NCBI GenBank assembly: GCA_963082975.1
Contig: OY720344.1
Coordinates: 10,775,580 to 10,839,579, forward strand
Length of the DNA stretch: 64,000 nt
DNA from: Labia minor
Lineage: Eukaryota; Arthropoda; Insecta; Dermaptera; Spongiphoridae
Reading direction: 5' to 3'
The position numbers and the translations under genes are program-made. The notes under the pieces were generated by a model. It searched no databases and was not told the origin of the DNA. It was given only the letters and a program-made list of their open reading frames with translations. Below, one piece after another: positions 23,216-34,904 of the stretch; the first letter of the stretch is position 1, and each line of letters begins with the position of its first letter.

Positions 23216-23600
23216 GTTGATTTTCATCCGAAATCTTATCCTTATAGTAGGTAGAAGGTAGAAGTGTCCAATCGGTGTGTGTGTGTGTGTGTGTGTGTGT
23301 GTACAGGTAGAAAACAGCGGTGGAGGTAAACACGCGAGCTCATCCACTCATCTATCTTCCCTCGTCTAGCAGGTGGCCGCTATTCTTGAACAGGTGGCTC
23401 ACTTGTCGAGGATAGAAAAATCAAGAGATAATCATTAAGTGAGCCTCGGGTAACTGTCCACCGCTTGGTGAGATTATGAAGGACCTGGCGTTGCTATTAG
23501 GTCACTTGGAAAAGATGGTTGATTAGGGCAAAGGAAAGGGCATCCAGTCACTAATTGGAACGCTGTTGAGGCAGGCCTGTCGAAAAATCATTTTCATAAA
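23059..23600. promoter_or_regulatory. E-box cluster, candidate enhancer
   Basis: CAGGTG occurs at 23059, 23068, 23370 and 23391, and CACTTG at 23400 and 23503, within a GC-richer segment that also holds a (GT)n run. CAGGTG is bound by Snail/Scratch/ZEB-type zinc fingers and E-protein bHLH factors. Clustering in an otherwise A/T desert suggests a regulatory element; this is inference from motifs only. Confidence 0.35.
23273..23302 (+). repeat. (GT)n microsatellite
   Basis: An uninterrupted GT run within the E-box cluster region. Confidence 0.9.
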
Positions 23601-23840
23601 AAGTGCACCGGAATATTAAAATGAAACACAAAAAAAAAAAAACAAGAAAAAAGTTGTCCCTTAGTTTTAATTTTATAGCCAACCGGAGAGGATTTTTTAA
23701 ATCTTATCGAAACCAGTTATACAAATGAATAAAATAAAATTATAATCTATGCATTCCAGAAAAAACAAATGAGATGCACTCCAGGTTTTTATTTGAAAAT
23801 TAAATTGTTTAATAATAAAAAATAATAATAATAATAAATA

Positions 23841-24373
23841 AGCTGGAGTGTCTCCACTCGACTATCTCGCAATTTGAATTGTATTAAATAACATAATATA
23901 TTATATTTAAATTAAATTTAATTAATTATAAATTAAAATTAATAAATAATATTTATTAAACCAGTGCGTGTTGGCTCTTTGTTGATGGTACCACGTCACG
24001 TGCTGGCGCGTGATTTGCAGTCGTGTTAAAAAATTAATGCCGGTACTTCCAGCGATTCAATTAAGCTGAAATTCTATATTTAGCAGTTTTGTACAATTTT
24101 TAATCATGTGAAAATCTATCAAACATATATCTTTATTTTTACGGTCAGTTTAGAGGAAAAAAATCAAAACATGATAGGATGAGCTACATTTCTCAAAAGT
24201 TGATAGAAAACTACGAATTTAGAATAATGCCCGTATACCAAATTTCATTAATCTAGCTCAAACCGTTTTTGCGTAATCTTTTCTACACACACACAGAGAG
24301 ACATTATTCTCAACCTTAGTGAAAATGACTCAGGGACCTTCAAAACTTATAAAAACATCAAAAGCGAGATAGT
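23841..24373 (+). repeat. Interspersed repeat family A, copy 3 (most complete)
   Basis: Starts GCTGGAGTGTCTCCACTCG then ACTATCTCGC, and ends GCGAGATAGT, the exact inverse of that second block, so the family has at least 10-bp inverted repeats near its ends. The interior has the shared CACGTCACGTG, CAATTAAGCTGAAATTC and CTCAAACCGTTTTTGCG blocks and a short CACA/GAGA tract. It is non-coding. Confidence 0.8.
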
Positions 24374-25275
24374 AAAAACGTCAATATTCTAATATTCTAT
24401 TATACGTATTTATTCTTTTTTTATAATTAAAATTATCCATTTAATTTATTTATTTAAAAATTATATAAAAAAAATTAATCTTAGAACCAAATCAAAAATA
24501 AAACAAATTCCAAATTTTCCTCTTACCATTTCAAAACAATAAATTGTGTTTTGTATTACAATATACTAATGAGGAAAATAATAAATAATGATGCAAGATA
24601 CTAAAATAAACAACGTTGTTACATTTTAAAAATAATTAATGCTCTAATAAAGAAAATTTAAATCGCTATATTAATTAAAAAAGATCAATTGATGGGACTA
24701 AAGTAACAAAATAAAAAAAAAAAAAACTATTTATATCTCATTATAAAAAGTTTATATTTCAGAACCAATGTCAGGTGTTGGAAAGAATGAAAAATTAATT
24801 TGTTGTCAAGACAGACATTCTGGGATTTTAAAATAAATAAAAAAATATATAAGGGTAGCTATTAATAAATGTTTTTTTTGTTTTTGTTTTTTATTTTGTT
24901 TTGTTTATAATTTGTTATGTTATGTTTATTAGTGAGTTTATGATAAAAGTTTATATTCATATTACAAAAAAGAAAATTTTTGATTAATATTAATATAAAT
25001 AATAATCAAAAGAAAGAATTATTTTGGGGTGAATATTTTTCCCTTCTCTTTTTCACATTATATGTTAGCTCTTCTTCTTTTCAAAAAAGTGTAGGTATTG
25101 TTGTTGTTGTTGTTTTTTTTTTTTTTTTTTTGAGGTGAATGTCTTTCTTGGTCTTAATTTTTTTTTTCACCCTAATAAATAAAAAAAGGTTGAGAAAAGG
25201 GATGCTTCTTCTATGAATGGATGCCGTGAATCTTTTTTTTTCATCTCTCTCTCTCTCGGTGATTTCTTTTGATGG
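24374..25275. other. AT-rich intergenic DNA
   Basis: No gene is seen. It contains a (TTG)n run (about 25099-25112), poly-T and a CTCT tract (25243-25257). Confidence 0.5.
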
Positions 25276-25680
25276 AATTTGATGATTTAGGCCCGAGGAC
25301 CTGAAAACCCAAGTGGCTTACAGACGAATGCTCGTTAACTTAGGGCCATTTCAAAGGGCTCTACGTTATTGCGTGATTGATTGGACGCGTGTATCATCTT
25401 CGGGGACATCTGCCGCGGCGTGTGCGGGCCAGCTGAGCGGGCCGTCTCCATCGTCTGTCCGGGTCACCTGGCGGGCTTCTTAAGACGCTTTGTAATAAAA
25501 AGGAATATTGCCCCTTCCCCATGAGAAGGAACCCAAGGTGAACTAGCTTGGTGGTGTTCACAGCTGCTTCTCAAAGAGACGCAACACTTTGGCCCTTACG
25601 ATGGCCATTCAAGATTAGCTTGCGCGCGCTTATAGCTAAGGTATTGACACTTCAGAAGGTCAAGCTCCTCCCTCCCTCCC
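25276..25680. other. GC-rich complex island
   Basis: About 400 bp of mixed composition with CpGs, CACCTG (25464), CAGCTG (25431) and a GCGCGCGC run (25622-25629). Neither strand gives a recognisable protein. The sharp contrast with its surroundings suggests a CpG-island promoter, conserved noncoding element or unannotated exon; I cannot tell which. Confidence 0.35.
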
Positions 25681-26152
25681 TCGAGTGAGCACCTTGAATT
25701 GATGTTTGCTTTGTTTTTACATTTCATATCACAAACCAAGTTAGTTAAACAAAAATATTCTTAAACACAATACATTTACGGTGAGTAGATTACATGAAAC
25801 AACAAAAATAAACAAAGTTCCAATCATTCATTGCTTCTTGTTTGTAAATATTATCAAGTATCGTTATTTAAATACCATAATTATCGTTAATATAGTAAAA
25901 ATAATAGTTTTAAATTGAGATGCCATAATATATTGAGCAATAATAATTAATTTAGTTTCAATAATTGGATAAAATATCTTTAAAAGAAGATCTTAGTTAC
26001 TAATCAGATATGTAGTAATATTTATTTTCTCTTATTATAATTAATATAAAACCTATTTTATTTTTTTGAATTTATCAAAATTCTGAATCATTTTAATAGA
26101 TATATTATATAAAAAATTATTGCAATTAGAAAATTAATAATATATATATATA
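25681..26152. other. AT-rich intergenic DNA
   Basis: Nothing recognisable beyond A/T tracts and a short TA repeat adjoining the mariner insertion. Confidence 0.5.
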
Positions 26153-26627
26153 CGAGGGCAGGTCAATAAGTTCATGACTTTTTGAATGAAACACAGGTAT
26201 TTTGATAAAAAATTATTTTATTTTTCAACATAGTCTCCTTTGAGCTCGATAGACTTTGTCCAATGTTTCTCCAATTTTTTTTTATCCCTTCCAAAAATAA
26301 AATTTGTCAAGGGAAAATCTGTTTTGATTGCTGTTTGGTTTCTGGTGTGTTGTGGTGGATCCATGTTTCATCCACGGTTACGAAACGCCACAAAAACTCT
26401 TTTTCAGCGATTTAATGAGCACACGAGAAATTCACTTTTTTTTTTATTTTCTTCTCAAATCACAAGGTAGTCTGCTATTAATGAATGTCAAACAAAAACT
26501 AAAAGACCCAGCCGATTCAAATTTAGGCAGTTAGTCAGCTGATAGTTGTCTGCTGAAATGAGCAGTGTTTATGTTATTTCATTTAAGAGAAAATTCAAAA
26601 AGTCACTGACTTATTGGCCTGCTCTCG
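26153..26627 (-). mobile_element. mariner deletion derivative
   Basis: The left end is CGAGGGCAGGTCAATAAGTT and the right end, reversed, is CGAGAGCAGGCCAATAAGTC, each continuing ATGACTTTTTGAAT or similar, so these are clear inverted repeats. TA flanks the left side. Inside, minus-strand traces of a mariner transposase remain: the C-terminal LDKVYRAQRRLC-like tail next to the left end and a broken FV...WIHH-type region, with most of the gene deleted. It is non-autonomous. Confidence 0.8.
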
Positions 26628-28060
26628 CATATGTATATTTTTTATAAAACAGTTAAAGAACATGTTTTTTATTACATTAGAGAGAAAAACCATAGAATTT
26701 TTTTCTTTATTACAGGAAAAATTGAAGTTTATATAGCCTTTAGGTTTTAATCTTAAATAGCATAGAAATAATAATAATAATAAAAACTATTTTCTCTGCA
26801 TTCACTCATTTTTTGTTGTTGATTGCGAATTGAAGTGAAACCTTCCGAAAGAGCAGACTTTTCCTTATTGTGAACCTCGTTCTAACTCCTTTTTACCCTC
26901 TCCCCTAATCATTCCCTTAACATTTGAATAAATATTGAAAAGACGTACTTTTTATTTATTTATTTTTCTGTTTTTTTTTTCCTTTTTGATTGCTTATTCT
27001 TTCTGCTTTTGTGCATCCATCAAAAAGGCAATAAATAAATAAATAAATATTATAATAATAATATTAAATATTTTAAATATTGAATTTTTAAAATTTAATA
27101 TTTATTATTGAAATAAAATATTGAAAAATATTCGGAAATATAATATTGTATATAATTTATAAATTATCGATAATTCTATTTAATATTATTTTATTTTTAT
27201 TTTTTGGTGTTGATCCAACATTACACTCGCGTCCTTGTATATTCTATTTATTTTACTCGAATCCCTTTATTTAAGACTCAAGACTTGTTTGCCAATATAA
27301 ATTGTTACATATTAGTGGAGGGAGGAAAAAAAAACTTTTAAAGCATTCGGTTTTTGTAAAAAGGAAATAAATAAATATTAGACAAATATAGTAGTGGGGA
27401 TAGTATCACTTCAAAAAACAAAACAAAGAAAAAAAACGCAAAATAAACAAAAAAAAAAAAATAAAATAAAATAAAAAGAAAACTAAGATAAAATTAAATC
27501 GAACGGACTCTTCTTTTCGCACTGACGCCAACTAATGATCTTTCCTAACGGGAAAACATCGTCCGCATTCACTCTGTTTTTTTTTAACTCTCTAATGTTA
27601 TTATTTTCTTCCGGGGCTCAGGTAGGCAGTGAATTAATTCGTTGTTTCCGACTAGAACAAAAAATATATCTATATAAATAAATAAATATAAAAAAGAGGG
27701 AAAAAAAACTAGCATTATAATATTTATAATAATAAAAAAGTGAGGTCGTCGTTATTGTAATCAAATGTATGTAACTGGGTGAAGTAATTTTTAATAATAT
27801 GGTAGTTATAATAGAAAAAAAAACATATTTCTTTTCAAATAAATAAAATTTCATTGTATTCACATTAAATAACTATCTGAATAGATTTAATAAAAGGCAC
27901 AGAACCGACCAACGATTTGAAATAAATTAATTTCCAAACAACATTTTATATAAATATAAAGTACTATAAAAAAAGAATATTTTTAAAACTTGTATTAAAA
28001 TGACTAAATTATATTATCTTGGTTTTTATTTTTAGTTTAATTATACTCAATTATTAATTA
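26628..28060. other. AT-rich intergenic DNA
   Basis: No gene is supported. More balanced patches at 26820-26920 and 27495-27625 carry no recognised motif. Open frames on the minus strand here are Tyr/Ile/Phe-rich. Confidence 0.45.
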
Positions 28061-28069
28061 CTAATTAAT

Positions 28070-28400
28070 ATACTTTTTCCGACAATGAATATAAAATTAA
28101 TACTTTGTAAACTACCACTTCCGATTTTCTGATATACACCAAAAGTTGATGAATTAATATTACTGATGCATTAAGTAAATATACCAAATTTTATCAAAAT
28201 CCATTTAGTCGTTCAAAATGTACACATTTATACGAATACTCAATGGACAGACGGACGGACAGACAGACGAATAGACATCAAGTTAAAAAATACCTTTTTC
28301 TGCCAACAAAATATATGATTCGTGGAGATCTGTAAAATTCTTCAAATGTGAAATTTGGTGTGAAAAAAATACCTTCTCTTCCTATAGTCGGACGGTAAAA
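28070..28400 (-). repeat. Interspersed repeat family B, copy 3
   Basis: The reverse complement of the 30155 copy: TCGTGGAGAT, GTGAAATTTGGTGTGAAAAA and TATAGTCGGACGG. It also holds the AGACGGACGGACAGACAG microsatellite that corresponds to the TCCG/TCTG tract at 30281-30324, and the CATTAAGTAAAT...CCAAAAGTTGATGAATTA block. Confidence 0.8.
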
Positions 28401-28410
28401 ATTGTTTCAA

Positions 28411-29040
28411 CTAATATTTCTAGTGCGCGTATTTATAATATTATTTAAATTCTAGAAATAAATTTTTTAATAAAATATTTCAAATAAATTATTTTAATTC
28501 TTGGTTAGTAATATCAGAGTAAGTAGTTATTCAATTTTAATTTTTAGATATAGACTTTATAAATATATTTTAAACTGGTTTACTGAAAATACGGTATTTA
28601 AAAAAATAAATATACAAATACGTAATAGTCATCTTGAAATAATATTTTCAAAATATATATTATTATTCTTTTTAGTGAAGTACATAATAATATTATCAAT
28701 TATAAACTTTTTATAACCGATTTGATGAGGTTTTCATAATTACTTATAATTTTATTCGTTTTTAATATAATAGGACGGAACCAAAAAAAAATATAGGTAA
28801 TTTAAATATTTTTTAAATACGTATTTATAAAAAAAATAAAATTTCTAAATATATGAAAAATTTATTTATTAATCAACAATTCAGTTCAATTAAATTTTTT
28901 TTTTTTAAACAAGACTAAAATTAGCGATTTGATTATTCTACCAGTTCCATTTCTTGGAAACGATATATATTATATTGGTCCATGATGTCCGCTTCATTAG
29001 AATAAATTTTATATGACTTGTAATGGCATTTAAAAGGCTT
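28411..29040. other. AT-rich intergenic DNA
   Basis: No gene is seen. The plus-strand open frame 28501-28716 encodes an Ile/Lys/Asn/Phe-rich chance peptide. Confidence 0.5.
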
Positions 29041-29049
29041 GTTTTTTTG

Positions 29050-29115
29050 ATGGCGTCATGGGAGAAAGGGCTAGTTCATTATAGGAAAGAGTTTTTTTTC
29101 CTGATGGAACGGGAA
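29050..29115 (+). other. Candidate small exon with splice donor
   Basis: An ATG at 29050 opens a frame of about 22 codons (MASWEKGLVHYRKEF...). It runs to GGGAAG|GTGAGT, a near-ideal 5' splice site at 29115/29116. It sits at the edge of a GC-richer block (29100-29510). The peptide is not recognised and no acceptor or second exon is identified. Weak hypothesis. Confidence 0.15.
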
Positions 29116-29510
29116 GGTGAGTTGTAGCGTCCAGTAAGGAATGAAGGAGGCTGTAGCAGGTGCTAGATTCTGGAGAATGGGCACGCGTTGCAGCTGCCAG
29201 GTCCCGGCTCGGCCCTGGAATCTCCTCAACCCGACTACCCTAAAGAAAGAAGAAGAAGAAAAAAAAACGTATCCCCCAGCCTCCGCCCCCTCCTCCACGC
29301 ATCCGTCTTCACGTGACGCCAACCAGCCTGCAATGGGGAACAAATCTCTGCAATGCATTGGAGTTTTTTCAAGATATTAGACAAAAGAGAAAGGGGGCAT
29401 TAAGGCCCCGGATGACAACTGACGGATGCCCAACAGATGACTCCCAATCAACAATCAAGGGTGTGAGGGCGTCAACTGTGCAATCACAATTAATGATCAA
29501 TCATTCTTTC
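29100..29510. other. GC-rich complex island
   Basis: Balanced composition with CpGs, a GAAGAAGAAG tract, a CACGTG box (29310) and open frames on both strands (29141-29380 plus, 29071-29358 minus). Neither product is recognisable. The overlap of two frames argues that GC content, rather than coding selection, keeps them open. Confidence 0.35.
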
Positions 29511-30154
29511 CGGTGTGGATGTGAAAATTTAATTGAAAAAAGATCACCATTTAATGACAGCTTCTTTTTTTTATTTTTTAAAATAAAAATATTTGCGTCT
29601 TTAAAAACCACAAAAACTGAATTAAATTAAAATTTAATTTAAGCAACTCTCTCACAAAAATGTAATGTATATATATTTTTTAATTTCAATGAATTATTTC
29701 TTTTTTCTAAATTTAGAAAATGTTTATTTTATTTGTTATAACGTTTTTCTTAACTTCACTTGGCGTCTGTCTCTCTGTCCCTGTCTCTGTGTCTCTCTGT
29801 CTGTTCGCTCTTTTGACAAATTGAAATCGATTTTTCATTGAGATAGACTTTTGAAAATTTTTATAGATATTTCAATGAATCCCTAGAAGGTATAGAAGAA
29901 ATATAAGTAATTAATTGTAATTAATTAGCGATTAATTACTTTTTATAACTATCTCCTTTTCTATTGCTCCGATTAATTTTTTTTTCAACGGATTCTGAAA
30001 GATAAATATTGATTTCAGGATAGATTTTCATTTTGAATGTATTTAAAAATATTTCATATCAATAAGATTAATGATGAATTCTTATTAATCAGAACTAGCG
30101 TCGATGAAGTAGGGGTGGTCTTCCCCTCAAATGGCATAGAGAAAAGGTCCTTTT
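29511..30154. other. AT-rich intergenic DNA
   Basis: Nothing recognisable except a CTCTGTC-type simple tract at about 29765-29800. Confidence 0.5.
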
Positions 30155-30545
30155 TTTACCGACCGACGATAGTAAGGGAGGTATTGTTTTCACACCAAAT
30201 TTCACATGTGGAGATTTTTACATATCTCCACGAATCATGCATTTTCTTAACAGAAAAAAGTATTTTTAGCATGATGTCTGTCCGTCCGTCCGTCCGACCG
30301 TCCGTCTGTCCGTCTGTCCGTCCGTATAGATGTGTACAGCCTGTACGGTTGAACCGATTTTGATGAAATTTGGTAGATTTACTTAATGCATCAGTGGGAT
30401 GAATTGATCAACTTTTGGTGCAAATCCGGAAACCGGAAGTGGTAGTATTAGCGATCGACGATAGGAAGGGAAGGGTTATTTTCACACCAAATTTCACATG
30501 AGGAGATTCTTTATATATCACCACGAATCATGCACTTTGTATTGG
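30155..30545 (+). repeat. Interspersed repeat family B, copy 4 (double)
   Basis: Two tandem occurrences of the same head, at 30158 (GACCGACGATAGTAAGGG) and 30448 (GATCGACGATAGGAAGGG). Each is followed by CACCAAATTTCACATG and a CACGAATCATGCA block. The first copy also carries a TCCG/TCTG microsatellite and a block including AACCGATTTTGATGAAATTT. Confidence 0.8.
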
Positions 30546-31104
30546 TTTTATCCTCGGGAAAATCATATTTATTAGTTTTTTCTTGATTTAAAATTATATG
30601 ACGTCATCCAGCCATTCATGACGTCACAGCCTGGTCTTGCATATATATTATAAATAAAATAAAATGTTTATATTTATTATTTATGTTATATCCATATCTG
30701 TTTTTTATTACATTAATAGATATATTAAAATTATTTGAAATTGTTTCTGTAGCTGGAAATTAATTTACTTCAAACCGTCGGTCGGTTCGGACCTGGCCAC
30801 AGGTCAACTTATTATATATATATATCCCTAAGAGAAAAAAATCAACAAAAGAATGACCATTTTTTATGAAGACAATATGAGTACATTATTCTATATACAT
30901 TTTTAAAATCTTATATTAATAAAACTTATTTATTTATAAATATAATTTAATAATTATTAGTCAATAATAACATTTACTTAACATAAATACATAAAATCAA
31001 TTTTGTAAGATAAATATATTTTTTTGTTTTATTCAATTTGTAAATTTTCGTATAACTTCATCTTTTCTATTCCTCTTGTTATATTAAATAAATTTATCAT
31101 ATTA
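30546..31104. other. AT-rich DNA between repeats
   Basis: Contains a short complex patch (30596-30640, two ATGACGTCA-like CRE-type motifs) and 30770-30810 (GTCGGTCGGTTCGGACC). The rest is A/T tract with no gene. Confidence 0.4.
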
Positions 31105-31129
31105 ATTAATAGGCGCTCTGAGCAGCTAG
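31105..31129 (+). repeat. Helitron-like 3' terminus (orphan)
   Basis: GGCGCTCTGAGCAGCTAG followed by T matches the last bases of the Helitron-like elements ending at 18787 and 57968, but without the upstream GC hairpin. The 5' end of this copy is not identified. Confidence 0.5.
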
Positions 31130-31381
31130 TGATATAATGTAAATATAAAAAAAAAATTATAAAATAATGTTTTTCCAATGGACTAAAAAGAATAAAATAA
31201 TTTTTCTATAAGCCTGACAAAGTTTATGGATGAATTGCTACATATTCAACTAAAAACGTTGGGCGCTATTGGTTTTCATTTGATTTCTATGCAATTAACT
31301 TTCTTTATAGAGCTATAATTCATATATATATATAGATACATACCACATTAAAACACTTCATTAACAAGTAACATTATTTCT

Positions 31382-32030
31382 GTGTGTCCTGAGCCCTTGT
31401 CCCATCTCTCTTACGTCCCTTCCTACGCGTCCTTGGTTTTCCAAGCGGACGTCTTCCATTCAGTCCCCACACCAATATCTTTTTCCTCTCCCATTCTAGC
31501 CACGTGCCCTGCCTATCGCAGCTTTTTCCCTTTTATAACCCTAACTATTTCTGAAGATGCATAGAGGTCAGACAATTCCTCGTTATGCAGTCTCCACCAT
31601 TCCCCGGTGACCTCATCTTTCTTTGCCCAATAAATGCGGGGAAGAATCCTATTCTCAAATACTCTGAATTTACTCTCATCTCCCAGGGTCATAGACCATG
31701 CCTCCCTCCCATATAATACAACAGGCAAAATAATTGTTTTATATATTTTAATTTTGATCCTCTTTGATAATAATTTTGATGAGATAAGCCTCTTTACTGC
31801 ATGATAACAGGCGTTTCCCGATTGTAACCTCGATTTAAATTCTTCTCAAATATTATTATCCTTCGTGATTACATTCAATTTTTCTACATATTCAAATTTT
31901 ACATTTTGTATATTGAGATTTTAAATGTTAATACATGTCCTCTCTGTTACTAAATATTTTGTGTGTATTATCACTATTAATTTCTGAATTTAATACCAAG
32001 TTGATTTTCAAAATTTTCCATACTTAATGC
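31382..32030 (-). pseudogene. LINE reverse transcriptase C-terminal fragment
   Basis: Minus-strand remnant of a non-LTR retrotransposon ORF2. The 31513-31728 frame reads MPVVLYGREAWSMTLGDESK and FRVFENRILPRIYWAKKDEV, then HNEELSDLYASSEIVRVI. This is the C-terminal tail seen in the other copies (17761, 34905, 43150 and 57370). The upstream part (to about 32030) is frame-broken but alignable by eye to 18070-18310. The catalytic RT core is absent. Confidence 0.85.
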
Positions 32031-32640
32031 ATATCATCGGATAGATAGAATCACACACCTCATTCAATACATTTACCCCACTGTCATTTAAAGAGAGAAA
32101 ATATGAAACACTAATTAACTTATTAAATAAAGTAAATTTTCAAATTGACTTATTCTTAATAATCATCTATACCTACTGGCATAGACTGGTATAGACTTAA
32201 GGTACTTTAATCAAATTTTGTATAAATTTTGTTTAAATTTTCTTTTTTTATCTCGTATTAAATCATCTTTTGATAGCTCTTTACTTTTCTATTTTTATTA
32301 ATTCTATTTAAACCCATTTATGAAAATATCAAAAAACAATATTCCAAAAAAAAACCCTAATATATATGATATATCTATCATCTTGATATTATCTTGATAT
32401 TATACTATAATTCATATTTTATTTTCCAATAGTTTTTTTAAAATTTTTATTTGTTTATTTTTTTTCTAAATTCCATTAAAATTGATAACCATTCGTTGCT
32501 TATATTAGAAAATTCAAAAATATAAATTTATTTTAAAATTTTTGCATGCTTATTAAAATTTTTTATGGAAATATTAGATGCAGAATTAATACGATTAATA
32601 ATTAATAATAGAGTAAACTATTTAAATATTTTAAGTTTAA
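32031..32640. other. AT-rich intergenic DNA
   Basis: No gene or repeat is recognised. Confidence 0.5.
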
Positions 32641-32785
32641 ATTGGGTGGCTTCTATTGCAGGTTGCCTAAATGCCAGGGGCTCCTAGTCGAGTGAACGAA
32701 CGCTCACTCAGTCACTCGATTTCGTTGTGTGAGTGCGCAGGCCAACTCAAACCAAGCGGGCGGCGATGACGCTTTTTCTCTCTCT
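32641..32785. other. Short GC-richer patch
   Basis: Includes AGTCGAGTGAACGAACGCTC and AGCGGGCGGCGATGACG, with repeated CACTC/GAGTG words. It ends in a CTCTCTTC tract directly before a Helitron-like 5' motif. Unrecognised. Confidence 0.3.
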
Positions 32786-32812
32786 TCTATAATAAAAGCG
32801 TAAGTGTATTTT
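32786..32812 (+). repeat. Possible Helitron-like 5' terminus
   Basis: TCTATAATAAAAGCGTAAGTG resembles the 5' termini at 16887 and 56774. The preceding base is T rather than the A expected at a Helitron junction, and no matching 3' end is found downstream in the same orientation, so the call is weak. Confidence 0.3.
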
Positions 32813-34209
32813 CTATTGAAATTATCATAATTCACCAATATAAAGCGATCAATTAACATCATCTCTACCATCATTGTAATAAAGTCTCAAATGATTTACT
32901 GATTTTTTTTAATAATTATTTTAATAGAAAAATATCATATTTGTTTTTTATTTCATATTCATATTATGAATTATATTTTCTTTATTAATATATATCAATC
33001 AATATTTAACGTGATATATCTGCACATTACTCAAAATTTAATTTAAAATTATTTACACATTTTATTAGAATTTGAAAATCTATATATCTTCTTTTCTTCT
33101 AATTAATCTCTTTTCTATTTCATTTTTCTCATGTCATATTTAATATAATAGGATATATTATATATCGTACCCTATATATATTGGTATATATATATTTCTA
33201 TTTATTATTATTATTCTATTTTTTAATATTTTCTATTCAATATGAGTTGATTTTTTTAATATATATTTGGATATTATTATTCATTTAAGTAAATATAATT
33301 TATTTATTTTCAATTTGAAGTGACATTTATTCTAGAGACGCCCATTTTCTTTTTTTCTTTTATCTTGTAATTTACTGTTTAATTTATCTAACAAAATGAT
33401 AAATTCTGATAAATATTTATTCTTTCAATATCAATTATTTTCTGAGAATTCTACATGATTATCAAAATCCAAAATCAATTGAAATTTAAATAGAAATCAT
33501 TTTAACATTCTCTTTTAATTATAAATAATAGAAAAGGTCAGTTTTTAATGCTTTCATTTATTAAACAAGAATTTTATTATGTGTCTTTGAAATATATCTA
33601 AATATTATTATTTCATTAAAAGTTATAATAACGAAAAATTAATATGTGATACATTGATTAACAACAGTTTCAAAATATTTTTAATCTACATTAAAAAAAA
33701 TACAACTGATTATAAAGGCAGATATTTTATTAGAATTAATTAATTATAAATTTGGAAATAATTTTAAAGCTCGCAAGCTTCTATTAGTTAAACAGCGTAG
33801 GCGTTACGTTATATATATTATATATTACTCGTATTCTATATTCTATTGTATATATCTCGAGACAACTTCCAATATATTTACTTGTTTTTTTTATTTTGAT
33901 TTCAAGCAAGAGCTATTGAACTAATATAAATATTTTCATGTTATCTTTTTTATAATTACACACAACAAAACATCTGATCAGTTAATTTATAAAATATTTC
34001 AGTTAAATAGAATTTCTATGCTGAATTTAAATTTGAATATAAGAAATAGAAAAATTCGTAATTCTTAAATGTTATACCATTATGTATTGCTAAATATTAC
34101 ATAAATGTAATATTTGAAGTGTTTTATTTGTAATTTTTCAATTATCACTTGTAAGTATATTGAATTTCTATTTATACACAGACAATTATATATTATTTTT
34201 TTATTTAAA
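32813..34209. other. AT-rich intergenic DNA
   Basis: Very A/T-rich with no gene. A small more complex patch lies at 33765-33815. Confidence 0.5.
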
Positions 34210-34212
34210 TAC

Positions 34213-34330
34213 TTCGGCGCTCTTCACACCTAGACGGGGGCTCCGCCCCCTATACCCCTGAGTGGTACATAGTATTTGGTGGTTGAAAGTAGTAAAAGGT
34301 TTTCATCCATTATGTTTCAATCAGTATATC
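34213..34330 (-). repeat. Truncated Helitron-like 3' end, opposite strand
   Basis: The reverse complement of 18661-18770: the block with CATCCATTATGTTTCAATCA, AAATACTATGTACCACTC and the GC hairpin. The copy stops at GAAGAGCGCCGAAG, so it lacks the last ~20 bases and the CTAG terminus. Confidence 0.65.
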
Positions 34331-34466
34331 CTAGATATGCAAAAAATTTTAAATTCTGAGCAATGTGCAGACAAAACCTTTTTTTATATATACGAAGATT
34401 TTTTTTTTTCTCAAAGACATCGTCGATAAGACTCGTTGCCTATTCATGCATTTAAAAGCTTAACAC

Positions 34467-34501
<35 letters not shown>

Positions 34502-34904
34502 TTTTAGAAATGCATATTTCAAAACATTGTCTAGTGATAATTAATGTAAAATCAATAATTCTATTTGTATGTATATTTAATTTAAAAATCATCAACTATT
34601 AAATCCGTAAAAGTAAATAAATACGAATCCATTAAATAATAACATACATGGATTTAAATCAAAGTAGATAAATTCTGATGAATTAAACAATTTACAAATA
34701 AAATTAACACGAATCTGCATTACAAATACGAGATTCTGACAAGGCTCAATCATAAAGATTATTATTATTATTATTTTTATTTATTATTTTTTTTTTTTAT
34801 TTTTCAAAAAATATTTTTATAATCCTATTTTAATTATTTTGTTATTATAAGATTTCTAATTGAAATTGAAATGTGAAAATATACTAGAAATAATATTTTA
34901 AAAT
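34331..34904. other. AT-rich DNA with a Helitron-derived scrap
   Basis: 34345-34385 (AAATTCTGAGCAATGTGCAG) matches 57048-57080 inside the Helitron-like element at 56774. The rest is A/T tract. Confidence 0.45.
34467..34503 (+). repeat. (TTA)n microsatellite
   Basis: An uninterrupted run of ATT/TTA triplets. Confidence 0.85.

Noticed and set aside
34467..34503. CRISPR-like or satellite array among the A/T repeats
   Set aside because: These are simple microsatellites without unique spacers; the genome is eukaryotic.
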